Shown here one piece after another: positions 35,385 to 44,438 of a stretch of DNA of 64,000 nucleotides; positions within the stretch are counted from its first letter, which is position 1, and every line of letters begins with the position of its first letter. The translations under genes and the position numbers were made by a program. The notes beneath the pieces are model-generated. The model saw only the letters and a list, made by a program, of their open reading frames with translations, had not been told where the DNA came from and made no database searches. This DNA is from UBA5232 sp964557565. Its GTDB lineage: Bacteria > Patescibacteriota > Dojkabacteria > SC72. The DNA lies in NCBI GenBank assembly GCA_964557565.1, contig CAZLAH010000001.1, positions 12,871 through 76,870 on the forward strand. The letters are read 5' to 3'.

Positions 35385-36578
35385 ATGGACTATCAAAATA
35401 CATACAACAATAGTAGTCAATTCCCTTCAACAAGCTCTCAAGTAGAAGAGAACTTGAACGAGGTTTTGGCTTTGGAAAACAAACTAGCTACCTCTAATGC
35501 ACCGGTTGGATTAAAAGAAGAAGCTATGAGAAGTGTTCAAAGATTAAAGAGAATGTTTAGAATGGGAGGCTACAGTAGCGAATTTGAGAATGTGAATAAG
35601 TATATAGATTGGATTACTAGAATACCTTGGGGGATTCTCTCCCAAGATAGTTTTGATATTCAAAATGCTAAAAAACTAATGGATAGTACTCATTATGGTA
35701 TGGATACGATTAAGGATTTGATTCTTGATTATCTTGCTACTATGCAACTTCAAAGCAGAGGTGTTGTCTCAACTATGCCTACTCAAGTAAGAATGAATGA
35801 AATGGATCAAACATCAGCTACTATGGTTAAATTAAAGGGTTCTTCTGCCAATGCACCTGTATTTCTTTTTGTAGGTCTACAAGGTGTAGGTAAAACCTCT
35901 ATTGCCAAATCAATAGCTTCTTCTATGGGAAGAAAATTCATAAGAGTATCACTTGGTGCAATTGGTGACGTTCGTACTTTAAGGGGAACACCTAGATACT
36001 CAATCGATGGAGAGCCAGGACAGATAATAAAGGCATTGATTAGATGTGAGAGTATGAATCCAGTTATATTGCTTGATGAAATAGAGAAATCTAGTGGTAA
36101 TGCAGGTCTTCTTAACGATGTTATGGCAACTCTCTTGGAGATATTAGATCCAGAACAGAATGCAACATTTGTCGATCATTATATCGATTATCCAGTAGAT
36201 CTTTCTAATGTATTCTTCATATGTACTGCAAATAATCTTGGAGGCCTCTCTGCAGCTTTACTCGATCGTGTTGAGGTAATTAGATTTACTAGCTATTCTG
36301 ATGAAGAAAAAGAAGTAATTGCTAAACAATATATTCTTCCAAAGGTATTAGAAAATCTTCATCTTACATCTGATCATATAAAGATAGAGGAAGAGGTATG
36401 GCCATTAATTATTCGTCCAGTAGGTTTTGATGCTGGTATTCGTCAACTTGAAAGAAATATTACTACCTTAGTAAGAAGTGCTGCTAGAATGATTATTGAA
36501 GGCCAGCAATTCCCAATAGTAGTCAATGCTACGAATCTAAGTCAATTTGTTCTAGCTGACCAAGGACCATTAAGCTAA
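35385..36578 (+). CDS. Lon-type AAA+ ATPase lacking the LON and peptidase domains
   Basis: Residues about 20-160 match the helical region of Lon before the AAA+ module (YIDWITRIPWGILSQDSFDIQNAKKLMDSTHYGMDTIKDLILDYLATM). The ATPase follows with Walker A GLQGVGKTS (about 164-172), GAIGDVRTLRGTPRY, Walker B VILLDEIEKS (about 226), sensor 1 FFICTANN and sensor 2 GIRQLERNI. The protein stops at 397 aa, before any Ser-Lys peptidase domain, and also lacks the N-terminal substrate domain. No peptidase remnant follows. It is convergent with the VirB4 cluster (4-bp overlap with the next gene). Role unknown, possibly unfolding or assembly. Confidence 0.8.
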   Translation: MDYQNTYNNSSQFPSTSSQVEENLNEVLALENKLATSNAPVGLKEEAMRSVQRLKRMFRMGGYSSEFENVNKYIDWITRIPWGILSQDSFDIQNAKKLMDSTHYGMDTIKDLILDYLATMQLQSRGVVSTMPTQVRMNEMDQTSATMVKLKGSSANAPVFLFVGLQGVGKTSIAKSIASSMGRKFIRVSLGAIGDVRTLRGTPRYSIDGEPGQIIKALIRCESMNPVILLDEIEKSSGNAGLLNDVMATLLEILDPEQNATFVDHYIDYPVDLSNVFFICTANNLGGLSAALLDRVEVIRFTSYSDEEKEVIAKQYILPKVLENLHLTSDHIKIEEEVWPLIIRPVGFDAGIRQLERNITTLVRSAARMIIEGQQFPIVVNATNLSQFVLADQGPLS

Positions 36579-36826
36579 TACCCTTTAAAAGGATTTACTA
36601 ATTTCAATGAAGATACTGCTCTCTGTAGTTGTGGATTCTTAATGTTCTTAGCAATATTTGCTTTGTACTGACTTTTCTCTTCTGCCTTTTTTAGAAGATC
36701 TAAGTCTGTTTGAGAAGTTTGTTCTGGAATAGAGGAGGTATCTACTTGTTTTGTAACAAGGTAGTTACTCTCATCCAAAAAATTTACATTCACATTACTA
36801 TTGTTTGATTGATCCATTTTCTTCAT
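36575..36826 (-). CDS. Small hydrophilic protein of the VirB4 cluster
   Basis: An 83-residue polar protein (or 80 if it starts at the second Met, 36817) with Asn/Gln/Ser-rich composition and no TM segment. A helical middle (LDLLKKAEEKSQYKANIAKNI) is followed by NPQLQRAVSSLKLVNPFKGY. The start lies inside the end of virB4 (29-bp overlap), so it is translated with that cluster. No family recognised. Confidence 0.55.
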   Translation of the reverse strand: MKKMDQSNNSNVNVNFLDESNYLVTKQVDTSSIPEQTSQTDLDLLKKAEEKSQYKANIAKNIKNPQLQRAVSSLKLVNPFKGY

Positions 36827-39239
36827 CCGGATAACTTTGAATAAGGCCTTGAGGAGTAAGATGAGACTTACCCTTTTGTATTTCCTCTCTGGACTTTGTA
36901 ACTTGACCTGAGAGAGTTTTAGACTTCAGCTCTTGTAGGAATGTTGTCTGAGATTTCTGTTTCTCTGGATTTAGCTCCATTTCTTGCATTCTCAATCTCT
37001 CTGCTAATTCCTTCTGATAATTCACTCTTTCTTCTTCAAGTATATTCTCGTGTGTTCTTGTTTTATCTATGGCTTCTCTGATAATTTGATCTTGTCTTAA
37101 AGTGCTCATATCTTGGACTTTAACTTGTTGAGCAGGAGGCTCAAATATCTGAGCAAGTTCTTCTATACTTCTAGTATCTGTAGTTCCTTTTCTCTCTTTT
37201 AATTTCTCTAAATCTCGAGGATCAGATGTAATAATTTCATGTTCTGCTTGACTTGATATTACTTGGATTCCTACATGATTTGAACCAGCGAAAAATAGTC
37301 CCTGTCCTTTGTCACATGTAAGAAGGAAATTCCTTTCACCATCAGAAAGATTGAAAACTTCCTGTAGCTTTTCTAAAGAAGAAGGACTTTGTTTCATTAG
37401 CATTTGCAAAGAGGAGTTAGAGATAATTGCTTTCCCCATATCATTGTTTAAGAAATCTGCTACATCTTGTGTGATTGTTGATAGTCCTAAGTAATACTTC
37501 CTTGCTCTTTTTGCAATGGAGTACATGAAATTTGCAGAATCTTTTGATTGCATCATATACCAAGCTTCATCTACTATTAATAGTCTTCTCTTACGATCTT
37601 TCCTGATCTTGGTCCAAATAAAATCGAGCATAAGGTACATAGCAAGTGGTTTTAGTTCCTCTTGTAGATCTCTAATACTAAATACGGTGAAAGGATTGCT
37701 AATCTCGAAGTTACTGGCTTCGTTAAAGACTCCAGCACCACTACCAATGATGTATTTCTCTAATCTTCTTGCTAAACCATGCGCCTCATTTTCTGCCATA
37801 CCTTTGAGAACTTTATACAGATCTTCAAGTAGGGGAGGTTGTTTTGTTTGAGTAGCAGGATCAAATGTTATACCCTTCTCTCTATATGTAAGAATTAATG
37901 CTTTATCGAGAATAGATCCTTCAATACTAGTTATATCACCGAAAAGAACGCGGAAGAATCCCTGTAAGGAAAGCATCTTCATTCTTAATTCGTCATCTCC
38001 TTCTTCTGATACTCCTGAGAGCTCGAATGGATTCATCTTGTTTCCTTTGTCTTGAGAGAAGGAAATATATGCACCATTAACGGCATGTGAGAGATTTTCA
38101 TACTCTCTTTCTGGATCTATGATTATTATCTCGGTACCAAGCATAAGGCTTCTTACAGCTTCTAATTTTACGAAGTAGCTCTTACCTGCACCTGACTTCG
38201 CAAATACAACTGTATTTGCATTCTCTAATTCAAATCTGTCAAATATAACTAAACTTCTATTATGCATATTTATGCCGTACATAATTCCATGATCCATAGT
38301 TAACTCTGAAGTTACAAATGGGAATGTAGTCGCCAAGGATGTAGTATCCATATTTCTTGTGATATACAGATTGTCGATACCCAAAGGTTGTGTACTTACA
38401 AATCCTTGCTCTTGTTGGAGTGTAGTAGGCTTTGCAGTAACATTTATAGCTGCAAGTGTAGAGATGACATTACGCGTATATTTTTCTAGAAGATCCTTAT
38501 CTTCTGCATATATATTTATATACATTGAAAAATGGAAGAACTTCTCAGTACCCTCCGCGATTGAATCCTGTAACTGCTGTGCGTCAGAAAGGGCAACTTT
38601 TAATGATGGGTCTACAACTTTTCTCTCTTCCATCTGTGCATAGAGGGAAGCTTCCATCTCACCAATCTTCTTCTTCAATTTTTCTAATATCGTTTTTGAA
38701 TCTACAGGATAGTAAAAGGTACTAATTCTCAGAGAGTGTTCAAAGTTAATGATTGGAGATAGCCAGTTAGGTCCTACAAATCTTGGATATCCACTTACGA
38801 AAAGAGTCTTGAAATAGTAATTACCCATTTGTAAGTGATTAAAATCAACCTCCAAATCTATCGGTGCAATGATATCTTGTATAGACATTTCTTCTCCATT
38901 CTCTATATTTATTGTATTTTGAATAATCTGCTCTTCTTCTTCCTGTTCTTTCTCTTTCTTCTTTTTAGACCCACCAAACATATCTTTGACATTCTCAAGG
39001 ACCATCTCTGCTAAACCCTTTTTCTTTTTAATTTCTTCATCTTCAACTAAAGGATCAAAATACTTGTTACGATTATCACCATCATCTTTTGGTTCTACAC
39101 TCTGTATCTCCTTCTGGATAGTCTCTCTAAACTGGGCATACTTCTCTCCCTTTGTTTGAAACTTGTTTTGAGATTCCTCAAGCATCTTGCTTGTTGTATT
39201 CTCAATCCCTTGGTTGTTTAAACTATTTATATCTACCAT
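36798..39239 (-). CDS. VirB4-family ATPase of a type IV secretion-like system
   Basis: Energises type IV secretion or conjugation. An unusual charged N-terminal region (1-120, Lys/Glu-rich, coiled-coil-like) precedes the VirB4 core. Walker A is FAKSGAGKS (about 345-352), followed by IIIIDPEREYENL. Walker B is LLIVDEAWYMM (about 553-560), followed by the STITQDVADFL motif. The C-terminus is a Gln/Glu-rich helical extension. The length of 813 aa is normal. Immediately upstream are a 210-aa TraC-like protein and PrgI; no VirB6, VirB8 or VirD4 gene is seen here. Confidence 0.88.
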   Translation of the reverse strand: MVDINSLNNQGIENTTSKMLEESQNKFQTKGEKYAQFRETIQKEIQSVEPKDDGDNRNKYFDPLVEDEEIKKKKGLAEMVLENVKDMFGGSKKKKEKEQEEEEQIIQNTINIENGEEMSIQDIIAPIDLEVDFNHLQMGNYYFKTLFVSGYPRFVGPNWLSPIINFEHSLRISTFYYPVDSKTILEKLKKKIGEMEASLYAQMEERKVVDPSLKVALSDAQQLQDSIAEGTEKFFHFSMYINIYAEDKDLLEKYTRNVISTLAAINVTAKPTTLQQEQGFVSTQPLGIDNLYITRNMDTTSLATTFPFVTSELTMDHGIMYGINMHNRSLVIFDRFELENANTVVFAKSGAGKSYFVKLEAVRSLMLGTEIIIIDPEREYENLSHAVNGAYISFSQDKGNKMNPFELSGVSEEGDDELRMKMLSLQGFFRVLFGDITSIEGSILDKALILTYREKGITFDPATQTKQPPLLEDLYKVLKGMAENEAHGLARRLEKYIIGSGAGVFNEASNFEISNPFTVFSIRDLQEELKPLAMYLMLDFIWTKIRKDRKRRLLIVDEAWYMMQSKDSANFMYSIAKRARKYYLGLSTITQDVADFLNNDMGKAIISNSSLQMLMKQSPSSLEKLQEVFNLSDGERNFLLTCDKGQGLFFAGSNHVGIQVISSQAEHEIITSDPRDLEKLKERKGTTDTRSIEELAQIFEPPAQQVKVQDMSTLRQDQIIREAIDKTRTHENILEEERVNYQKELAERLRMQEMELNPEKQKSQTTFLQELKSKTLSGQVTKSREEIQKGKSHLTPQGLIQSYPDEENGSIKQ

Positions 39240-39241
39240 AT

Positions 39242-39874
39242 CTATTCGTCTGGATTATATATTGTGTAAAATTCAGTTATTAATTCTTTTGTAGTAAGTT
39301 GATGACCATACAATCCCATTTTACTTAATTGCTTAAGAATGTGATCTCTTTTGGGGAAAAGAAAAAGCTTTGCTTTCTCTACAAGTTGATCTGTTTGCAT
39401 CTTCTGATATCTTTCTTGTTCTTCTTTGTTTTTCTTTGAATCAAAAAGATTCGCACCTGGTAATTGAAGGGCAGGGCTGTAAGGTACAACTAAGAAAAAG
39501 CTCTTGTCCAAAACATCATTTTGCACAATTAAGTTCTGTACAAATGAAGTATATATTTCTAACTGTTTCTTCAAACCATCGCTCATTGGTTTCTCTTTTT
39601 GCTCTTTAAGATAGTCTATGTAGTTTGTAATATCAATTCTTTTAGTACGAATTAAAATCTGGATTCTGAAATTCAAAGAATTAAGTAATCCTGCAAAAGC
39701 ATAAATTTTACTATCTTGCTCATACTCTGCAAGAAGATCAAAATTGATTGCAGATGTTTGAATTACCATTGATACAGTACCATTCTTGTTCACAATTAAG
39801 TCATCTACGATCTCTCTCAGAGCTAAATGCTCTTGTGTTGATGAAGTTGTTCTTGCTCTTGCATTCTTATCCAT
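39242..39874 (-). CDS. TraC-like / VirB4 N-terminal-domain-like protein
   Basis: A 210-residue protein without TM segments. LREIVDDLIVNKNGTVSMVIQTSAINFDLL and the following YAFAGLLNSLNFRIQILIRTKRIDI match the N-terminal region that precedes the motor in VirB4/TraC ATPases. The C-terminus (QLSKMGLYGHQLTTKELITEFYTIYNP) is also like that region. It ends 2 bp before virB4 and abuts prgI, so the VirB4 N-domain seems split off into its own polypeptide. Assignment is by sequence pattern only. Confidence 0.65.
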   Translation of the reverse strand: MDKNARARTTSSTQEHLALREIVDDLIVNKNGTVSMVIQTSAINFDLLAEYEQDSKIYAFAGLLNSLNFRIQILIRTKRIDITNYIDYLKEQKEKPMSDGLKKQLEIYTSFVQNLIVQNDVLDKSFFLVVPYSPALQLPGANLFDSKKNKEEQERYQKMQTDQLVEKAKLFLFPKRDHILKQLSKMGLYGHQLTTKELITEFYTIYNPDE

Positions 39875-40699
39875 CTATATTGCGTTAATCTTAATAGGTA
39901 ATCTGTTTTCTTTGTTAGTTAATACAATCTGAACATTTGGAAACTTAAATTGTGGATGTTCAAAATTCAAAACATACACTCCAGGATCCCATATTTTGTT
40001 TGTTAGGAAATATCCATTAGGTCCAGTCTTGTTTGCGTAAAGCATTTTACCATCTTTGCTTCTTAAATATACTATGGTATTTGGTATTGGCTTTAACTCT
40101 TTTGTACAAAGCCAAATATTGATATTGCCAGGCAAACTATCTGAGCTACTAATGTTAAACTGGAAATTTTCTAAATTCTCATCAGTAATTACAAGATTGT
40201 TTGGATCTAAAGAAGCAACTACTGGCTCCATTTCTTCTTTTACTTCTTCCATCTCACTAGTAACAACATCTTCTTCGCTACTTTGGGTATTCACAAAAGA
40301 AGCACCAATTATTTTTGGTTTCTCATCTTTAATCTCTTGAGGAACTAATTTCCCTTCCTCATTTGGTTTAACAGCGGGTTTTACTCTTTCAGCTTTCATC
40401 TTCTTGTTTAACCAAGCTCTTTGAGTAGGGTTGTTAATAGCTGTAATATAGCTTTGAATAAATTTGTCTGCATCTTGATCATTGATTGGTACCAAGCCGA
40501 GGAAGATACCAGAAACAGAGGAAAGAAAGAAAACGGGGATACCAAGTATAGCGGGAATTACCTTGTCTACAGTTAAATATATCATCAATCCACCGAAGCC
40601 AATACCAAGTGCCAAGTAGGCGAATTCTTTTAAGGTAAACTTTGTAAAAAGTTTAAATTCCACATCTAATACATTTTGAGGAATTGCATGTTGTCTCAT
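39875..40699 (-). CDS. PrgI-family membrane protein with C-terminal Ig/CarbopepD-like domain
   Basis: Residues 1-90 match the PrgI family of conjugation-associated inner-membrane proteins (QHAIPQNVLDVEFKLFTKFTLKEFAYLALGIG), with two TM helices (about 24-68). A charged linker with acidic patches follows. The last ~100 residues form a beta-sandwich of carboxypeptidase-regulatory type (PGNINIWLCTKELKPIPNTIVYLRS ... GYFLTNKIWDPGVYVLNF). It is the first gene of the TraC-like/VirB4 unit. A TAAAAT hexamer lies 6 nt before the ATG, with no Shine-Dalgarno. Confidence 0.8.
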   Translation of the reverse strand: MRQHAIPQNVLDVEFKLFTKFTLKEFAYLALGIGFGGLMIYLTVDKVIPAILGIPVFFLSSVSGIFLGLVPINDQDADKFIQSYITAINNPTQRAWLNKKMKAERVKPAVKPNEEGKLVPQEIKDEKPKIIGASFVNTQSSEEDVVTSEMEEVKEEMEPVVASLDPNNLVITDENLENFQFNISSSDSLPGNINIWLCTKELKPIPNTIVYLRSKDGKMLYANKTGPNGYFLTNKIWDPGVYVLNFEHPQFKFPNVQIVLTNKENRLPIKINAI

Positions 40700-40705
40700 A
40701 GGCAG

Positions 40706-40711
40706 ATTTTA
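40706..40711 (-). promoter_or_regulatory. -10 element for leaderless prgI
   Basis: TAAAAT on the minus strand ends 6 nt before the ATG at 40699. It is back-to-back with the -10 box of the divergent nucleotidyltransferase gene. Confidence 0.4.
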
Positions 40712-40761
40712 CTATTTTTACATCATAAAGTTTAGCAGAATATTAAAGAAAGTTTTAGTAG

Positions 40762-40767
40762 TATAAT
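40762..40767 (+). promoter_or_regulatory. -10 element for the leaderless nucleotidyltransferase gene
   Basis: A perfect TATAAT ends 6 nt before the ATG at 40774. The gap TAAAAC contains no ribosome-binding sequence. Confidence 0.5.
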
Positions 40768-40773
40768 TAAAAC

Positions 40774-41559
40774 ATGTCTAGCAAGAACAAACAATTAGAT
40801 GAACTAATAAAATTTCGTTCCCTTATGCACTTAACAGTGTCAAGAGAAGATATAAAAAGGATCTGGGGGAAAAAGTTTTTGAAAGAAGTAAAAACACAAA
40901 AATCAAAAGATTTTGGAAATGAGTCTGTAGATGAAAAGATATTACTTGCAAAAGAGAAAATGTCTAAACTTCTTGTATTCGATTGGGTGAAATTTATAGC
41001 AGTATCAGGATCTGTAGCTGCAGGCTTCGCAGAAGACTCAGATGATATTGATATATTCTTAGTAGTCAAAGATAATACGATGTGGTTATACCGAGGGATT
41101 GTCTCTATCGGAAATATATTTCATCACACAATTAGAACTAAAAAAGATAAAATAGTAAAAGACAAATTATGTTTAAATTTAATATCTGAGGAAAGAGATT
41201 TGGAATTTGAAAATGATATATTCAACTTTCATGAACTTATGTATCTAAAACCGATCTACAATGAAAAATATTCTCAATATATATATTCTAAAAATAAATG
41301 GCTCAAAGATAGTTATGGAGTAAAGAATGATTTACTAACTACTAGAATATCTAATCTAAACAAAACGAACTATATTTTAAAGTTCTTTAACTCACTTGCT
41401 TTCGTTTTACAAACCCTATTTATGAAAATATCAAGGCATAGTCCAGAGATCCCTAGATTAATCGAAAATTCTAAAAAAGGAAAAATAGAATTCTTTGATA
41501 AAAATTACAAAAAGAAGAAAATAGAAAACTATTTAAAAGCATTCAAATCAATTAACTGA
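40774..41559 (+). CDS. Nucleotidyltransferase-fold (pol beta superfamily) protein
   Basis: Near residue 72 the motif AVSGSVAAGFAEDSDDIDIFLVV gives the GS...DxD signature of minimal nucleotidyltransferases. Helical regions flank it, including a long basic C-terminus (KKGKIEFFDKNYKKKKIENYLKAFKS). Members of this superfamily modify RNA, proteins or small molecules; the substrate here is not evident, and no HEPN partner is adjacent. The 3' end overlaps the convergent recF by 31 bp. Confidence 0.7.
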   Translation: MSSKNKQLDELIKFRSLMHLTVSREDIKRIWGKKFLKEVKTQKSKDFGNESVDEKILLAKEKMSKLLVFDWVKFIAVSGSVAAGFAEDSDDIDIFLVVKDNTMWLYRGIVSIGNIFHHTIRTKKDKIVKDKLCLNLISEERDLEFENDIFNFHELMYLKPIYNEKYSQYIYSKNKWLKDSYGVKNDLLTTRISNLNKTNYILKFFNSLAFVLQTLFMKISRHSPEIPRLIENSKKGKIEFFDKNYKKKKIENYLKAFKSIN

Positions 41560-42572
41560 GCATTCTTTAAAATATCCTTTGGTATATCTTTGTAATCAAT
41601 TACTGTAATAAAGGATTGTTGCTTCTTCAAATACTTCCTATCGAATATCAAAGAAGTATTACTACTATCTAACTCGGAAGAAATATCATCAAGCAAAAGA
41701 GTAGGGTATGATCCAGTTTCCTCCTTGACTAAATCCTGAATCTTGAAAATAAGTTGACCAATAGCTAGTCTTTTCTCACCTCTAGAACCATATCTCTTTA
41801 TATCCTTACCATTTATCAATTCCCAGTCATCTCTATGTGGTCCAATATTTGTATACCCAGTAGCAATATCTCTCTTTTTACTCTCCTCTAAACAATCTTC
41901 TAAAGATCCAACTTTGTTTGATTTTACATACTCCAATCTAAAAGTTTCTTTGCCCAAGTCATTTATAATTTCTATCCTCTTTTTCTGGATAACATTTGCT
42001 ACATTGAGGAACTCATTTGTCCAGAAATTTAATTGAGGATCATTCCTTGCTATTACACCTCTCTCATAGAAATTTTTAGATAATTTTTTCAGATATGCAT
42101 TCCTCTGCTTTAGGATTTTACTAAACAAGCTAAGCACATCAGAATATCCATAATCTAAAATGACTATTGTGTCATCTAGTAGGTTTCTTCTCTTACTAGG
42201 GGATATCATTAGTATTTCAATCTGTTCAGGATTGAAAATAGCAGAAGAATTTTTTTGAAAAAACTTCTTAGGTGTTGTTTTCTGTCCATCTATTCGTAAC
42301 TCTTTTTTTGTCTCACACTTGTAATATGTAAAAACATTCTCATCTGTTTCCATCTCAATCCTAGTATATTTCTCTCCTTCTTCTTGCTCGTTTTTAATGA
42401 ATTCATCTGTAGAAGCCCAAGGAGAATGACCATTTGTAATTAATGAAATAGCTTCTAGTATTGTACTTTTGCCAATAGCATTGTTACCATGTAGAACTAC
42501 AATATCTCCATCGAACTTGAGTTCTAGATTTTTGAACTGTCTAAAGTTTGTAAGCTTTAATCTCTTGATCAT
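41529..42572 (-). CDS. recF: DNA replication/repair protein RecF
   Basis: SMC-like ATPase that loads RecA at gaps. It begins IKRLKLTNFRQFKNLELKFDGDIVVLHGNNAIGKSTILEAI, with Walker A at 29-36. The ABC-type signature region (YGSRGEKRLAIGQLIF) and Walker B (PTLLLDDISSELDSS) are present. The length of 347 aa is typical. It starts 1 bp after the lepA stop and so is co-transcribed with lepA rather than with dnaN/gyrB as in many bacteria. Confidence 0.92.
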   Translation of the reverse strand: MIKRLKLTNFRQFKNLELKFDGDIVVLHGNNAIGKSTILEAISLITNGHSPWASTDEFIKNEQEEGEKYTRIEMETDENVFTYYKCETKKELRIDGQKTTPKKFFQKNSSAIFNPEQIEILMISPSKRRNLLDDTIVILDYGYSDVLSLFSKILKQRNAYLKKLSKNFYERGVIARNDPQLNFWTNEFLNVANVIQKKRIEIINDLGKETFRLEYVKSNKVGSLEDCLEESKKRDIATGYTNIGPHRDDWELINGKDIKRYGSRGEKRLAIGQLIFKIQDLVKEETGSYPTLLLDDISSELDSSNTSLIFDRKYLKKQQSFITVIDYKDIPKDILKNAQLIDLNAFK

Positions 42573-42573
42573 A

Positions 42574-44400
42574 CTAAGTCTTTAATATCGCTAAAAATGC
42601 CTCTTGTGGAATAGTGACTTGACCAATCTGTTTTAGTCTCTTCTTACCCTTCTTCTGCTTCTCAAGCAATTTCTTTTTTCTAGAGTAATCTCCTCCATAC
42701 AGTTTTGCTGTGACATCTTTTCTAAATGCACTAACATCTTCTCTGGCAATGATTTTGGCACCAATAGAGGCTTGGATTGGAATAGGGAACTGTTGTCTTG
42801 GTATGACTTTCTTTAACTCTTCGAGCAGTTTAACTGCCTTAAATCTAGCTTCATCTCTAACATCCAAAAAATTCAATACAGAAATATCCTCATGATTTAC
42901 CAATATTGAGACTTTTACAATATCAGAAGGGAAGTAGTCGATGAATTCATATTCCATAGAGGCGTAACCACTTGAGATATTCTTAAGGAGATCGAAATAG
43001 TTTGATATCAAAGATGCTAACGGCATATCATACTCCAAGACAATATACTGCTCTTTAAGTTGGATATCTGGTCTGTTGTTACTTAAGTATTCAGTATTAA
43101 CATACTGACCTCTTTTTAATTGGCACAATTTCATAATATCTCCTATGTATGTATCAGGAGTTAAAATCCTAGTTCTAACCCACGGCTCCCTTATTTCTTG
43201 TATCTCTGAAGGGTCTGGTAGCTCTTGTGGTGTTTGAATAGCTAATTCTGTCCCATCTGTCTTGGTAACCATGTATTCAACAGTAGGGGCTGTTACAATG
43301 AGATCCACGTTATATTCCCTTTCTAATCTCTCCTGAATAATATCCATATGCAGTAAACCTAGGAATCCACATCTAAATCCAGATCCTAACAAACTAGATC
43401 TCTGATCAGAGAATGAAAGAGAAGCATCATTCAGGGATAGTTTTGTTAAGGCTACTCTCAAATTCTCGTACTCCTCAGGATCTGTAGGAAAGAATGTTGC
43501 AAACATATTTGGTTTTGGTATCTCATACCCTTCTAAAGGTAGTGTATTTGGAGAATCAGCAACTGTATCTCCAACTGTGAAATAACTAATATCTTTTAAT
43601 CCTGTAGCTATATACCCAACTTCACCTGCATACAGATCTGTACTTTCTCTTAAATTTGGTGAAAATATACCAATCTCAGTGGGCTTAAATGATTGTTTTC
43701 TTTGTAGAATATGTAATTCAGAAGCCTTTCCAGGAATATATCGAATATGGCCATCAAAGAGTCTTATAGCTATGACTACACCTCTATGTTCGTCATAGAA
43801 GGAATCGAACACGAGAGCTTTTAATGGAGAGTTAGAGTCTCCTACAGGAGGAGGAGTTTTCTCTATGATTGCATCAAGCAATGTTTCAACATTCTCTCCT
43901 GTTTTAGCAGATACTTTAATGATTTCATCTTTGGAAAAACCTAACAAAGATTCTATCTCTTTCTCTCTTTCTTCAATATTTATATTTGGTAAATCAATTT
44001 TGTTAAGTACTGGTATTAATTTAAGACCTAAATCTAGTGCTTTTCTTGTATTAGAAATTGTCTGAGCTTGTATACCCTGACTTGCATCTACTAGCAACAG
44101 TGCAGACTCACATGCAGCTAATGATCTAGATACCTCATATGAGAAGTCGACATGTCCTGGTGTATCTATGAGATTAAGTTGATGTCCTTTCCATTCCATC
44201 TTGCAGGCTTGTAACTTAATGGTAATGCCTTTCTCTTGCTCTAAATCTAATCTATCTAATACTCTCTCCTTTCTTTTATCTCTTGCAAGATCAGTATGTG
44301 CAGCCTCAAGCATCCTGTCTGCTAATGTAGACTTACCGTGATCTATATGTGCAATTATTGAGAAATTGCGAATTTTATTTAAAGGAGTACCTTCATGCAT
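42574..44400 (-). CDS. lepA: Elongation factor 4 (LepA)
   Basis: Ribosome-associated GTPase. The G domain has AHIDHGKSTLADRM (G1), DTPGHVDF (G3) and NKIDLP (G4). The LepA-specific C-terminal domain (ASIGAKIIAREDVSAFRKDVTAKLYGGDYSRKKKLLEKQKKGKKRLKQIG) is complete. The length of 608 aa is normal. TATAAT ends 6 nt before the ATG, so transcription probably starts at the codon. It is followed by recF. Confidence 0.98.
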   Translation of the reverse strand: MHEGTPLNKIRNFSIIAHIDHGKSTLADRMLEAAHTDLARDKRKERVLDRLDLEQEKGITIKLQACKMEWKGHQLNLIDTPGHVDFSYEVSRSLAACESALLLVDASQGIQAQTISNTRKALDLGLKLIPVLNKIDLPNINIEEREKEIESLLGFSKDEIIKVSAKTGENVETLLDAIIEKTPPPVGDSNSPLKALVFDSFYDEHRGVVIAIRLFDGHIRYIPGKASELHILQRKQSFKPTEIGIFSPNLRESTDLYAGEVGYIATGLKDISYFTVGDTVADSPNTLPLEGYEIPKPNMFATFFPTDPEEYENLRVALTKLSLNDASLSFSDQRSSLLGSGFRCGFLGLLHMDIIQERLEREYNVDLIVTAPTVEYMVTKTDGTELAIQTPQELPDPSEIQEIREPWVRTRILTPDTYIGDIMKLCQLKRGQYVNTEYLSNNRPDIQLKEQYIVLEYDMPLASLISNYFDLLKNISSGYASMEYEFIDYFPSDIVKVSILVNHEDISVLNFLDVRDEARFKAVKLLEELKKVIPRQQFPIPIQASIGAKIIAREDVSAFRKDVTAKLYGGDYSRKKKLLEKQKKGKKRLKQIGQVTIPQEAFLAILKT

Positions 44401-44406
44401 AGGGCA

Positions 44407-44412
44407 ATTATA
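44407..44412 (-). promoter_or_regulatory. -10 element for leaderless lepA
   Basis: A perfect TATAAT on the minus strand is followed by TGCCCT and the ATG at 44400. The 6-nt distance places the start point on the initiation codon. Confidence 0.55.
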
Positions 44413-44438
44413 TCTTAATGGAGGACGGAATTATAGGA

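Noticed and set aside
36579..36830. Possibility that the Lon-like gene is a frameshifted full-length Lon
   Set aside because: The downstream plus-strand frames show no peptidase-domain sequence; the space is filled by the small gene and virB4 on the other strand.
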